Source of the DNA: Psychrobacter glaciei
GTDB taxonomy: Bacteria; Pseudomonadota; Gammaproteobacteria; Pseudomonadales; Moraxellaceae
Assembly (NCBI RefSeq): GCF_014652895.1
Contig: NZ_BMZR01000001.1
Coordinates: forward strand, 868,001 to 932,000
Direction: 5' to 3'
DNA: 64,000 bases
Shown here: piece after piece, positions 16,568 to 25,656 of the stretch
Layout: each line of letters starts with the position of its first letter
How positions within the stretch are numbered: the stretch's first letter is position 1
Translations under genes and position numbers: made by a program
Notes under the pieces: model-generated
The model's database searches: none
The model's input: the letters and a program-made list of their open reading frames with translations, nothing else
Told to the model about the DNA's origin: nothing

Positions 16568-17649
16568 TGTCAAGTCATCCATTACCTTCAACGCCTTCAT
16601 CTGCATCTCCTGTCTCTATGCCAAAAAAACGTCGGCTGAACCCTATTTGGCAAGCACGCCTAAACCGCTTTCGCCAAAATAGGCTTGGGGTGATATCACT
16701 GTTTGTTTTTGCGGTGATATTTGTCATTTGTATGGCGGCCAATGTCATTGCCAATGACAAGCCACTGCTGGTGCAATATCAAGGCGACTATTACTTTCCT
16801 GTATTAAAAGCCTATCCTGAAACGACGTTTGGCGGTGTGTTCGAGACCGAAACCAATTATAAAGATCCTGCGGTGCAAACGCTGATTGATGAGCAGGGCT
16901 TTTATGTGATGCCGCTTATTCCGTTTGCCGATCAGACGCCGAATGTTGAGTTGGGTCTGCCTTATCCAGCAGCACCAAACGCTCAGAATTGGCTTGGCAC
17001 TGATGACATGGGGCGTGATGTGCTGGCGCGGATACTTTATGGTATGCGGGTATCGTTATTGTTCGGTCTAGCACTGACGCTCGCGGGCGCATTAATTGGT
17101 ATTATCGTCGGTGCAATACAAGGCTATTATGGTGGCTGGGTGGATCTAGCAGGGCAGCGCTTCATGGAAGTGTGGGGCGGTATGCCTCAACTGTTTATGA
17201 TTATTATTTTGGTTAGCTTATTCAGCCCCAGTATTACGATGTTATTTGGGTTAATGCTGTTATTTGGCTGGATGGGTCTGGTTGGTTTGGTGCGGGCAGA
17301 GTTCTTGCGCGCCCGCAACTTTGACTATGTGCGAGCCGCGCGCAATCTTGGGGTGTCGGACAGTCAGATTATGCTAAGACATATCTTACCCAATGCCTTA
17401 GCGTCAAGCTTGTCGCAACTACCGTTTATCTTAACGGCCAATATTATTGCTCTGACCGCGCTGGACTTTTTGGGATATGGATTACCGCCCGGCTCACCGT
17501 CTCTAGGTGAGCTGATGGTGCAAGGGAAAAACAACCTCGATGCGCCTTGGCTGGCTTTGTCAGGCTTCTTTAGTTTGACCTTTATCTTGTCGTTGCTCAT
17601 CTTTGTAGGCGAAGCGCTGCGTGATGCGTTTGATCCGAGGCGCTCTTGA
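16567..17649 (+). CDS. yejE: Peptide ABC transporter permease (YejE-like)
   Basis: 360 residues; a Pro/Ser-rich N-terminal tail (about residues 1-20) precedes the first membrane helix (about 38-56). A long periplasmic loop then leads to the typical NWLGTDDMGRDVLARILYGMRVSL segment, four more helices, and the EAA loop FDYVRAARNLGVSDSQIMLRHILPNA. The C-terminus ends LRDAFDPRRS, as DppC/YejE proteins do. Its ATG overlaps the stop of the preceding permease gene by one base. Confidence 0.92.
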   Translation: MSSHPLPSTPSSASPVSMPKKRRLNPIWQARLNRFRQNRLGVISLFVFAVIFVICMAANVIANDKPLLVQYQGDYYFPVLKAYPETTFGGVFETETNYKDPAVQTLIDEQGFYVMPLIPFADQTPNVELGLPYPAAPNAQNWLGTDDMGRDVLARILYGMRVSLLFGLALTLAGALIGIIVGAIQGYYGGWVDLAGQRFMEVWGGMPQLFMIIILVSLFSPSITMLFGLMLLFGWMGLVGLVRAEFLRARNFDYVRAARNLGVSDSQIMLRHILPNALASSLSQLPFILTANIIALTALDFLGYGLPPGSPSLGELMVQGKNNLDAPWLALSGFFSLTFILSLLIFVGEALRDAFDPRRS

Positions 17650-17650
17650 T

Positions 17651-19321
17651 ATGACCATGATTAATAAAAAAAATAGCACGTCGAATGAAAAGCTCGACCG
17701 TGTACAAGATAAGCTCATGTTGACAGTAGATAGTCTAAGTATCACAACTGCTACAGGCGTCCAACTGGTCAACGAACTGTCTTATGAGATGTGGCAAGGG
17801 CAAACCTTGGCCATCGTTGGTGAGTCTGGCTCTGGCAAATCGATTGCCAGTCTTGCGCTATTAGGTCTACTACCAGATAGTTTAACTATCACGGGTGCGG
17901 TTCAGCTGGCAGGCACATCAGGCATGTCTACATTACCGGTAGCCAATGACAAAGGGCGTAATGCTGCACTACGACCTATTCGTGGACAGCGTATTGGCAT
18001 GGTGTTTCAAGAACCGATGACCGCATTGAATCCATTACATACGGTCGCCAAACAAATTGCCGAATCACTGCGTCTAAGCGGCGTGCCAAAAAAGCAATGG
18101 CGAGCAACCAGCATCGCTTTGCTAGATGATGTCAATATTACGGATCCTGCTGACAAGTTGAATCGTTATCCACATGAGCTATCAGGTGGTCAGCGTCAGC
18201 GAGTAATGATTGCCATGGCATTAGCTCAGCAGCCTGATATCTTAATTGCCGATGAGCCGACCACAGCGCTTGATGTCACTTTGCAGCACGAGATTTTGGC
18301 ACTATTAGATGATCTTAAGCGCCAGCATAATATGGCGATGATATTAATCAGTCATGATCTCAATTTAGTCAGGCGTTACAGTGATGATGTCGTCGTCATG
18401 CGCCAAGGCCAAACGATTGAACAGGGGCAAACATCAGCGGTATTTAGTCAGCCTAAAGCCGACTATACCCGTACGCTTATTCAGCAAGACTTTGGTCAAG
18501 CCTTAACTTTAGTCGATGATAATGCAGATAAGCAATCAAGCGTACTAGAAGTGAAGAATCTGAAAGTACAGTTCCCGATTGAAAAAAGCCTATTCGGTGG
18601 TACAAAACGCTGGTTTGATGCGGTAAAAAATGTCGATATGACGTTACAAAAAGGACAGGCGCTGGGCATCGTCGGTGAGTCTGGCTCTGGCAAAACCACC
18701 ATCGCACTCGCACTCAGTCAATTACTGAGCAACCAAGCACGTGTGAATGGGCAGATAGTCGTCAATGGGCAAGACCTCTCAGCATTGTCCAAGAGCGAGC
18801 TGCGTAAGTTCCGCTCACAGATTCAGATGGTGTTTCAAGACCCATTTGCCAGTATCAACCCGCGCATGACGGTTATGCAAATTATTGAAGAAGGGCTATT
18901 GGTACAAGGCGTGGACAAGGTCGCGCGCCAGCAGGCGGTCATGGAGAGTCTGGCTACTGTGCATTTGCCGGCGGATTTTGTGCAGCGTTATCCGCATGAA
19001 CTGTCAGGTGGACAACGTCAACGCGTTGCATTGGCGCGCGCATTGATTATGAAGCCGAGCCTACTCATATTGGATGAGCCTACCTCGGCGCTGGACAGTA
19101 CAACGCAGGTAACAGTAGTCAGCTTACTACGTGAAATCCAAGAAAAGCTGCAAATCAGCTATGTTTTTATCAGTCATGATTTAAAAGTAGTACGCGCACT
19201 GTGTCAGCACATTATGGTATTAAAAGAAGGCACATGCGTGGAGTATGGTCACACTGAAAGTATATTTAATGACCCACAGCATCCATATGCTCAGCAGTTA
19301 TTAAAAGCGAGTACCACTTAA
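17651..19321 (+). CDS. yejF: Peptide ABC transporter, fused dual ATPase (YejF-like)
   Basis: Two ATP-binding cassettes in one chain. First domain: Walker A GESGSGKS, signature LSGGQRQRVMIAMALAQQPD, Walker B LIADEPT. Second: GESGSGKT, LSGGQRQRVALARALIMKPS, LILDEPTSALD. Such a fused pair is typical of YejF (about 530 residues), against separate DppD and DppF. The open frame extends back to a GTG at 17621 inside yejE, but I choose the ATG at 17651, one base after the yejE stop, with GAGG 11 nt upstream; this gives 556 residues. It energises import through the two permeases; the transporter family is known for peptide uptake and antimicrobial peptide tolerance. Confidence 0.92.
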   Translation: MTMINKKNSTSNEKLDRVQDKLMLTVDSLSITTATGVQLVNELSYEMWQGQTLAIVGESGSGKSIASLALLGLLPDSLTITGAVQLAGTSGMSTLPVANDKGRNAALRPIRGQRIGMVFQEPMTALNPLHTVAKQIAESLRLSGVPKKQWRATSIALLDDVNITDPADKLNRYPHELSGGQRQRVMIAMALAQQPDILIADEPTTALDVTLQHEILALLDDLKRQHNMAMILISHDLNLVRRYSDDVVVMRQGQTIEQGQTSAVFSQPKADYTRTLIQQDFGQALTLVDDNADKQSSVLEVKNLKVQFPIEKSLFGGTKRWFDAVKNVDMTLQKGQALGIVGESGSGKTTIALALSQLLSNQARVNGQIVVNGQDLSALSKSELRKFRSQIQMVFQDPFASINPRMTVMQIIEEGLLVQGVDKVARQQAVMESLATVHLPADFVQRYPHELSGGQRQRVALARALIMKPSLLILDEPTSALDSTTQVTVVSLLREIQEKLQISYVFISHDLKVVRALCQHIMVLKEGTCVEYGHTESIFNDPQHPYAQQLLKASTT

Positions 19322-19533
19322 CAGGAACTAAAAACGGCTCAAAAATCAGAACATACCAGTTCATAATAATAGCGACATCCTAAAAAATGCAGTGGTACAA
19401 TAAGTTTAGACACTCGTTTGCTCTATCGATATATTTTTGTGACCCATATATTTACCTATTTTGGCATCGCTTATCGTTAGCGGATCAAAATGGTCATCAT
19501 TGCCATTAAAGCATTATTAAAAAAGGATTTTTT

Positions 19534-20850
19534 ATGCCCAGTAAAAAGCAAAGTAGTCTTTCTAAATTAGTAAATAACAATCCATTACAGCACGCTGGTT
19601 ACTTGGCGGTTGCCAAAACGCGCGCCAAAGTGCTAAAGGCTTTTTCTTATGTGATACCGATAAGAAGACCGATGCTATTCGTCGGTGAGACTGCCTGTGA
19701 TGAGATATGTGATATGCTCATTAACGAAGGCAGTACCAATGTATTTATCGTCACTGATGCAGTGTTAAATAAACTTGGTATACCTGCCAAAGTCACCGAT
19801 TATTTAGATAGTAAAAGCATCAGCTACCAGCTATATGATGGTATCACGCCAGACCCTACTTTTAAGGTCGTCGAAGAAGGACTACGCAAATCAGTTGACG
19901 CTAAGTGTGACTCGATACTGGCCATCGGTGGTGGTTCAGTCATTGACGCGGCTAAGATGATTGCAATGTCGCAAGGTAATAACTGTAAACCTAGACAACT
20001 TATCGGTATTCTCAAAGCAAGAAAACCTTCTATGCCATTGTATTGCATTCCTACTACCGCGGGTACAGGCTCAGAGGCAACGCTTGGTGCAGTGGTATCA
20101 GACGATAAAACCCATCAAAAAGCCTTGTCTATCGACCCAAGAATGGTGCCATTAGCTGCAGCTATAGACCCAGTTATTATGAAAGGTATGCCCGCGCACA
20201 TCACAGCGGATACTGGTATCGATGTATTGACACACGCGCTCGAAGCGTGGATGAGCGTAAACGCAAGTGTAGAAACTGATTACTATGCGGCCTCAGCTGT
20301 CAAATCAGTCATGCAGTATCTACCAATGGCCTATAAAGATGGTGGCGATCTAAAAGCACGAGAAGAGATGGGTATCGCAGCTCACTACGGTGGTATTGCC
20401 TTTAACAAAGCAGGCCTAGGTTATGTTCATGCTATTGCTCACCAATTAGGGGCATATTATAGTATTCCTCATGGTCGCGCGAATGCCATCGTTTTGCCTT
20501 ATGTGCTGGACCTAAATCGTAAAGCGAGTGAAAAACGACTGGCAGAATTGGCAAAGAAGACAGGCATGGTCAAACATGGTCAAGCCAGCAGTGGCAACGG
20601 TGCGATAGCAGATAACTTAATCGCCCAAGTACGAGAGTTGATCAAAAGTTTAAACATTGATCCAACGGTTAAAGGCATGAAAACCAGTGATTTTGACAGT
20701 ATTGCTAAAGCCGCTGCAAAAGAAGTCAGCGATACTTATGCAGTTCCGACTTATATGCCAGCGTCTGGTATCAAGGAAATCTTGACCAAGATTATGCAAG
20801 CCAGTGAAGGTCGTTCTGGTGAAAATAAAAGTAGCGATAAAGCAGCATAG
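19534..20850 (+). CDS. Iron-containing alcohol dehydrogenase
   Basis: 438 residues, group III (iron-dependent) alcohol dehydrogenase. The Gly-rich NAD(P) loop IGGGSVIDAAKMIA, the segment IPTTAGTGSEATLGAVVSD and the metal-binding region DVLTHALEAWMS then HAIAHQLGAYYSIPHGRANAIVLP supply the expected Asp and His ligands. The N-terminal 50 residues are longer than in 380-residue relatives such as FucO. The natural substrate cannot be told; candidates are short-chain alcohols or aldehydes. AAAAGGA lies about 8 nt before the ATG. It is monocistronic, with its own terminator. Confidence 0.88.
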   Translation: MPSKKQSSLSKLVNNNPLQHAGYLAVAKTRAKVLKAFSYVIPIRRPMLFVGETACDEICDMLINEGSTNVFIVTDAVLNKLGIPAKVTDYLDSKSISYQLYDGITPDPTFKVVEEGLRKSVDAKCDSILAIGGGSVIDAAKMIAMSQGNNCKPRQLIGILKARKPSMPLYCIPTTAGTGSEATLGAVVSDDKTHQKALSIDPRMVPLAAAIDPVIMKGMPAHITADTGIDVLTHALEAWMSVNASVETDYYAASAVKSVMQYLPMAYKDGGDLKAREEMGIAAHYGGIAFNKAGLGYVHAIAHQLGAYYSIPHGRANAIVLPYVLDLNRKASEKRLAELAKKTGMVKHGQASSGNGAIADNLIAQVRELIKSLNIDPTVKGMKTSDFDSIAKAAAKEVSDTYAVPTYMPASGIKEILTKIMQASEGRSGENKSSDKAA

Positions 20851-20888
20851 ACTATTGTAGTCTGCTTATAATCATCGACTGATAAATT

Positions 20889-20928
20889 AAAAAAAGTCTA
20901 TTACCCTAAGGTAGTAGACTTTTTTTTG
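20889..20928 (+). terminator. Terminator after the alcohol dehydrogenase gene
   Basis: AAGTCTATTACC pairs with GGTAGTAGACTT around a CTAA loop, with one mismatch, followed by eight T. Confidence 0.88.
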
Positions 20929-21032
20929 AAAAATAATTGGACGTGCTGTACATATATATATAACAATATAGGAATACTTCGGTGAGACCTAGAGGTTATG
21001 ATAGTTAAATGAAATCCTTTTAGGAGATAGTT

Positions 21033-22247
21033 ATGAATCGTATATTACCGTCTAAAGTCATTGGGTTAGTAATCATGGCGAGCAGTGCTTTTTATGCAGG
21101 CTGTGCCTCGACCGAAACCAGCCCTACTGTGAAAGACACCACCGCTGCCAACCCTTATGCACCGACAACCCCAGGATTGGCAGTGGCTACGGTTGCTGGT
21201 GGGTGCTTTTGGTGTGTGGAAGCAGGCTATGAGAAAATTCCTGGTGTGGTAGAAGTAGTGTCTGGCTATACAGGTGGCAGTGCTGAAAATCCGACCTATA
21301 AAGAGGTATCAGCAGGTGGCACAGGTCATACGGAAGCGGCGCAAGTATATTATGATCCTAAGAAGATTACCTATAACGGTATAGTACAGGCGCTATGGAG
21401 AATCGCTGATCCAACTGATAATAAAGGTCAGTATGTCGATCGAGGCACGCAATATCGCCCCGCTATTTTCTATAATAATGCCCAAGAAAAGCAGATAGCA
21501 GAAGCTGCCAAGCAATCATTGCAAGACTCTGGTGTATATGAAAAACCAGTAGTGATTGAGATTGTTCCTGCCAGCACCTTTTATCCGGCAGAAGAGTATC
21601 ATCAGGACTATTACAAAAAGAACCCGCTACGCTATAAGGCTTATACCTTTAATTCTGGTCGATACCAGTTTATTGAAAGCGTCTATGGCAAAGATTATGA
21701 GCTAGATTTTAACCAGTTCAAACCCACTGCTAGTAGCGTACAGCAACTAACATCAAATAAGTCATCAACCCCTCAAGCAAGTGCTGGCTTCAATCCGAAG
21801 ACATTTGTGAAGCCAACACAGGAAACGCTGAAAAACTCGCTCAGTGACATTCAGTACAAAGTCACTCAAAAAGAGGGTACCGAGCGCGCATTTGATAACG
21901 AATATTGGGACAATAAAGCACCAGGGCTATACGTCGATGTGATATCGGGCGAGCCACTGTATTCTTCTCGTGATCAGTTCAAGTCTGGCACAGGCTGGCC
22001 TAGTTTTATTCGTCCGTTGAGCGCTGACGTGGTCGTCGAAAAAGAAGACCGTGGTATTTTTTCAACCCGTACCGAAATTCGCAGCCGCTACGCTGACTCG
22101 CACGTGGGTCATGTATTTGACGATGGTCCAGCCCCAACGGGCAAACGCTATTGCATGAATTCAGCGGCAATGCGCTTTATTCCACTAGCTGAGATGGAAG
22201 CTGCTGGTTATGGCAACTGGGTAGATGATGTAAAACCAGTTAGCTAA
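21033..22247 (+). CDS. msrAB: Fused methionine sulfoxide reductase MsrA-MsrB, predicted lipoprotein
   Basis: Repairs both stereoisomers of oxidised methionine in proteins. The 404-residue chain starts with a lipoprotein-type signal whose lipobox is YAGC (Cys24), so the enzyme is predicted to be membrane anchored in the periplasm. MsrA: catalytic motif GGCFWC with Cys58 and [13 protein letters not shown]. MsrB: SGTGWPSF, then catalytic Cys374 in [11 protein letters not shown]; the two CxxC zinc motifs of many MsrB proteins are missing, as in the Neisseria PilB/MsrAB type. A TlpA-like thioredoxin domain, present in PilB, is absent here, so reducing power must come from another protein. Confidence 0.93.
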   Translation: MNRILPSKVIGLVIMASSAFYAGCASTETSPTVKDTTAANPYAPTTPGLAVATVAGGCFWCVEAGYEKIPGVVEVVSGYTGGSAENPTYKEVSAGGTGHTEAAQVYYDPKKITYNGIVQALWRIADPTDNKGQYVDRGTQYRPAIFYNNAQEKQIAEAAKQSLQDSGVYEKPVVIEIVPASTFYPAEEYHQDYYKKNPLRYKAYTFNSGRYQFIESVYGKDYELDFNQFKPTASSVQQLTSNKSSTPQASAGFNPKTFVKPTQETLKNSLSDIQYKVTQKEGTERAFDNEYWDNKAPGLYVDVISGEPLYSSRDQFKSGTGWPSFIRPLSADVVVEKEDRGIFSTRTEIRSRYADSHVGHVFDDGPAPTGKRYCMNSAAMRFIPLAEMEAAGYGNWVDDVKPVS

Positions 22248-22302
22248 GGCTGGTTTACTACGCGCTAACAGTATTTCTGTTTTAAAAATATCTAAATTGC
22301 AT

Positions 22303-22337
22303 AAAAAAAGGACACTTGATAAGTGTCCTTTTTTATT
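22303..22337. terminator. Bidirectional terminator between msrAB and folE
   Basis: AAAAAGGACACTT / AAGTGTCCTTTTT form a perfect 13-bp stem with a GAT loop. It lies between two convergent genes and has T runs on both strands. Confidence 0.92.
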
Positions 22338-22359
22338 TTTAATATTCTAAAACACCACT

Positions 22360-22971
22360 TTAAAATGCCGGTTGGCGCTTAGGTACAGCATCCAAAAACT
22401 CATTTCGTGCTTGATTATCATGAACATATTCGCCCAGCATCGCCGTGCTTCGTGTGGTTGAATGCTGCTTATTAACACCGCGCATCATCATACACATATG
22501 CGATGCATCCATCACTACGGCTACACCGCGGCAGCCCGTCACATCCATAATGGTTTGTGCCACTTGTTCACTTAAGTTTTCTTGAATTTGTAAACGACGC
22601 GCAAACATATCTACGATACGCGCAAACTTTGAAAGTCCTAATACTTGTCCATTCGGTAGGTAGCCAATATGTGCAACCCCATGAAAAGGAAGCATATGAT
22701 GTTCACATAACGAATAAAACTCAATGTTTTGCACCAGCACCAGCTCGCGGTTGGTCGATGGGAATACTGCGTCATTGACCACTTCATCTAAGCTTTGATG
22801 ATAGCCTTGGGTTAAATGAGCAAAGGCTTTTGCCGCCCGAATAGGCGTATCTTGTAATCCAGGACGATCTAAGTCTTCGCCAGTTGATTCAATCAGTTGG
22901 CGATAAGATTCGGTACTTTCTTTATAATCTGGGGTTATGATGGGAGTGTTACTCATAGGTTTGGCAGCCAT
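22360..22971 (-). CDS. folE: GTP cyclohydrolase I
   Basis: Converts GTP to 7,8-dihydroneopterin triphosphate, the first step of folate synthesis. 203 residues. The zinc ligands are visible in [14 protein letters not shown] (Cys, His) and [12 protein letters not shown] (second Cys), with the active-site [17 protein letters not shown] between them. Met1 (22971) and Met6 (22956) are both possible starts. On the minus strand a TATAAT lies at 23053-23058 and may be its -10 box, though I see no good -35. Confidence 0.95.
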   Translation of the reverse strand: MAAKPMSNTPIITPDYKESTESYRQLIESTGEDLDRPGLQDTPIRAAKAFAHLTQGYHQSLDEVVNDAVFPSTNRELVLVQNIEFYSLCEHHMLPFHGVAHIGYLPNGQVLGLSKFARIVDMFARRLQIQENLSEQVAQTIMDVTGCRGVAVVMDASHMCMMMRGVNKQHSTTRSTAMLGEYVHDNQARNEFLDAVPKRQPAF

Positions 22972-23448
22972 CCAAAATGTGGGTGTAGCTTAACGTTGAA
23001 TCCTATCATGTAAGGATTCTTATAAAAATTATGCAAGCTGGGAAGGGCTGTGATTATACTCGAAATCTGCTTAACTTCATACTGCTGTGGCGAGCAGTTA
23101 AGCGTTTAATCGCAAGAGGGGTGCCGATGGTGCCATCGAAACCACAATGGCAATCGTGTCTAATGGCTGAATTTTTGAAAATAAGCAGTAAAAAGATAAC
23201 GGTATATGGGTTTTATTATCAATGTTGCCTGTTAAAATATACTGACCATCATTGTCAGCATCATATTTTGATATGAGTGTATTTGAATAACGGCATTCAA
23301 GTACAGTTTACGACTGTTTACTTAAATCAATTCATGTATAATGGGCCATCTTCTGGTTTACATTTTTTATCACTTGCTACTTCTCACTTAAAAACCCTAA
23401 ATAAATATCGATTCTAGATAATTTCTATCGATTCAAAAAGGAAATATT
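22972..23448. other. Intergenic region between folE and fabI (477 bp)
   Basis: Divergent control region. It holds a TATAAT on the minus strand (23053-23058, possible folE promoter) and a TATAAT on the plus strand (23337-23342, possible fabI promoter). An 81-codon open frame on the plus strand (23031-23276) has no ribosome binding site and an unlikely composition. I see no repeat or RNA gene. Confidence 0.5.
23337..23342 (+). promoter_or_regulatory. Possible -10 box of fabI
   Basis: A perfect TATAAT, 107 bp before the fabI start. The -35 region is weak (candidates around 23313-23322), so this call rests on the -10 box and position alone. Confidence 0.4.
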
Positions 23449-24258
23449 ATGCTACTTCAAGGACAAAGATTCGTCGTCACTGGCATCGCAAGTAAGCTTT
23501 CTATCGCCTGGGCTATCGCAGAAGCGTTACACCGTGAAGGGGCTTCGCTAATCCTGACGTACCCAAATGAAAAAATTAAGAAGCGCGTCGATATGGCGGC
23601 CGAAAAATTCGAAGCAGATTTGGTACTGGAGTGTGATGTTGCCTCTGATGAGTCTATTGCTGCTTGCTTTGAGCAAGTGACTGCCCATTGGGGTGATGGT
23701 ATTGATGGCGTGGTACACGCTATTGGTTTTGCGCCGATGGATCAGCTGAACGGGGATTTTGTTAGCGCCACGACGCGTGAAGGCAGTCATATCGCCCATG
23801 ATATATCGAGCTACAGTTTTGTCGCTTTGGCTAAAGAAGCTCGTGAATTATTAGCAATGCGCCATGGCTCTATGTTGACATTGACTTACGAAGGCAGTAT
23901 TTCAGTATTGCCAAACTATAATGTCATGGGTATGGCAAAAGCCAGTCTTGAAGCCAGTGTCCGTTATCTAGCGACCTCTATGGGCGGTGAAGGCATACGT
24001 GTTAATGCTATATCTGCAGGACCTATTCGCACGCTTGCTGCCAGTGGTATTAAGTCTTTCCGCAAGATGCTCGATATCAGCGAAAAAATCGCACCACTAC
24101 AGCGTAATGTCAGTCAAACAGAAGTGGGCAACGCGGCCTTGTTTTTACTATCGCCTTGGGCATCAGGTATCACTGGTGAGATTATGTTCGTTGATGCTGG
24201 ATTTAATACTGTCGCCATCAGTGAGCAGCTCATGATGCTTGATGAGCCACAGCAGTAA
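23449..24258 (+). CDS. fabI: Enoyl-[acyl-carrier-protein] reductase (NADH)
   Basis: Last reductive step of each fatty-acid elongation cycle and the target of triclosan. 269 residues of the short-chain dehydrogenase fold. The FabI-type cofactor loop [21 protein letters not shown] is at the N-terminus; the active-site Tyr-x6-Lys is Tyr157 and Lys164 in [14 protein letters not shown], one residue off the E. coli numbering. [13 protein letters not shown] is the flexible substrate loop. AAGGAA lies about 6 nt upstream of the ATG. It is single-gene, with a terminator after it. Confidence 0.96.
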   Translation: MLLQGQRFVVTGIASKLSIAWAIAEALHREGASLILTYPNEKIKKRVDMAAEKFEADLVLECDVASDESIAACFEQVTAHWGDGIDGVVHAIGFAPMDQLNGDFVSATTREGSHIAHDISSYSFVALAKEARELLAMRHGSMLTLTYEGSISVLPNYNVMGMAKASLEASVRYLATSMGGEGIRVNAISAGPIRTLAASGIKSFRKMLDISEKIAPLQRNVSQTEVGNAALFLLSPWASGITGEIMFVDAGFNTVAISEQLMMLDEPQQ

Positions 24259-24365
24259 TTATTTAAAAAGTCTTAATTGGCATTTATTGTGTTTTATGAA
24301 TTCTTGAGAACTATAAAAGCCATAAGAGCCATTGGTTATGATAAACCCTTAGCGTAATGACAGAG

Positions 24366-24391
24366 AAGGCAGCCAACCGGCTGTCTTTTTT
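24366..24391 (+). terminator. Terminator after fabI
   Basis: GGCAGCC-AACC-GGCTGTC stem (one G-T pair) followed by six T, about 110 bp after the fabI stop. Confidence 0.8.
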
Positions 24392-24427
24392 GGTTATACT
24401 ACGGGCTTTTCGGTAACAAGCCTTTAG

Positions 24428-25147
24428 GTGGTGGATATGATAACCAAATTACCAAGGTGGATACTGTGGGGCGGGGCTGTACTGGCATTCAGTGCGGGCT
24501 GCCTCAATACGGCAGCGTTGATGGGATTTACCAATTTGTCCGTCTCGCATGTCACAGGTAACGTGAGTCTGTTTGCTGCTGCTATTGCTCATTTTGATGC
24601 TCGCAGTATTTTATATATTGGCGCGTCGTTGTTGTCATTTTTGGCAGGGGCAATATTGAGCGGTTTTGTCATTGGGCAAACCTCATTGAAGTTAGGACGG
24701 CGGTATGGCACTGCGCTTTATATTGAAGCGGCGTTACTGCTGATCAGCTATCTGCTGTATAAAGAACATGATTACTTTGGACAATTGGCGGCGGCAATGG
24801 CGTGTGGATTACAGAATGCGATGGTGGCGACCTATAGCGGCGCTGTCATTCGTACCACCCATTTAACCGGTCTAACGTCAGATATGGGTGCTGCTATTGG
24901 TAATTGGCTAGCAGGACGCTCGATCAGTAAACCGACATTGGGTTTTCAAGCGATTATTTGGTATTGCTTTTGCGGTGGCGGGGTAGTGGGCGCGTTTTTA
25001 TATGCCAAGATCGGCTATGGCGCGTTGTTTGTACCGATCACTATCGTACTGACAGCGGCATTCGTCTATAACTATGCCTCAGATCATCTGCCAGAACAGA
25101 GACCACCACAACTAAAAAAGCGCTTATCATCAGATAAGCGCTTTTAG
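24428..25147 (+). CDS. YoaK-family (DUF1275) membrane protein
   Basis: 239 residues with about six membrane helices. Family features are FSAGCLNTAALMGF near the N-terminus, SHVTGNVSLFA soon after it, and the central ACGLQNAMVATYSGAVIRTTHLTGLTSDMG (in part), which are the hallmark of DUF1275. The function of the family is unknown; a transporter role is often guessed. The 3' end is unusual: codons for the last residues (KKRLSSDKRF) form the stem of a strong hairpin terminator, so coding and termination signals overlap. Confidence 0.85.
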   Translation: MVDMITKLPRWILWGGAVLAFSAGCLNTAALMGFTNLSVSHVTGNVSLFAAAIAHFDARSILYIGASLLSFLAGAILSGFVIGQTSLKLGRRYGTALYIEAALLLISYLLYKEHDYFGQLAAAMACGLQNAMVATYSGAVIRTTHLTGLTSDMGAAIGNWLAGRSISKPTLGFQAIIWYCFCGGGVVGAFLYAKIGYGALFVPITIVLTAAFVYNYASDHLPEQRPPQLKKRLSSDKRF

Positions 25148-25155
25148 GCTATTTT
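25116..25155 (+). terminator. Terminator overlapping the end of the YoaK-like gene
   Basis: AAAAGCGCTTATC (25116-25128) pairs perfectly with GATAAGCGCTTTT (25133-25145) around a 4-nt loop. The stop codon TAG (25145-25147) shares its T with the stem. A T-rich stretch follows a few bases later. Confidence 0.82.
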
Positions 25156-25175
25156 TTATAGCTATTTATACCGAA

Positions 25176-25340
25176 TTATTTATCGTCTTCTGAGTCATGG
25201 TCTTCATGTTCGTGCATACCTTGCATCATATCTAGGGCAGAATCATCCGTACGCTGTTGGTCTTTTTTATCAAGACCATCTTGGTTGATATCTGTTGGTG
25301 CCATCTTCGTGGTTGCGTCTGTTTTATTTGAGTCTGTCAT
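25176..25340 (-). CDS. Small acidic protein with His/Asp-rich tail
   Basis: 54 residues, no membrane segment and no family that I recognise. The sequence is hydrophilic throughout and ends in MHEHEDHDSEDDK, a His/Glu/Asp cluster that could bind divalent metal. The frame extends back to a TTG at 25373, but AGGAG lies 7 nt before the ATG at 25340, which I take as the start. This good ribosome binding site and the lack of overlap with any other gene argue that it is real. It is convergent with the YoaK-like gene. Confidence 0.65.
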   Translation of the reverse strand: MTDSNKTDATTKMAPTDINQDGLDKKDQQRTDDSALDMMQGMHEHEDHDSEDDK

Positions 25341-25656
25341 AGCATGCTCCTGATTATTTTTATTGACGGCCAACGAAAAGGTGAATAGTAAATATTCATT
25401 GGCGTTTCATTTTTATTCTACCCATCAAGTATGTGATAGAGCTACCTCGTTGTACATATGCGATGTGCGCTTGTTTAGTGACGATATGTAACGGAATATC
25501 ATTGGGGTTGCCACTTAACCACATAAATTTCTTAGTAGGATGACGTTATCTTTAAAAGGTTATCGTTAAAAAGTTATCGTTAAAAAACAGTCACGATTCA
25601 AAATCATCTTTATATTTTAGTTTTTATAACGTCTTTGAGGACAATAAGGATATGTT
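25341..25656. other. Intergenic region before the DASS transporter, with three 14-bp direct repeats
   Basis: The stretch separates the divergent small acidic gene from the transporter. Its main feature is a threefold tandem repeat at 25545-25586 (GTTATCTTTAAAAG, then GTTATCGTTAAAAA twice). Otherwise I see no RNA gene and no clear sigma-70 promoter. Confidence 0.6.
25545..25586 (+). repeat. Three tandem 14-bp direct repeats
   Basis: Units at 25545-25558, 25559-25572 and 25573-25586; the last two are identical and the first differs at two positions. They end 70 bp before the transporter start codon and could be regulator binding sites or a small slippage array. Confidence 0.75.

Noticed and set aside
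17621..17650. Upstream extension of the YejF-like ATPase from GTG 17621
   Set aside because: It would overlap the permease gene by 29 bp and start with a non-family sequence; the ATG at 17651 follows the permease stop by one base.
23031..23276. 81-codon frame on the plus strand between folE and fabI
   Set aside because: No ribosome binding site, odd composition with many Cys/His/Lys, and it lies over a probable promoter region.
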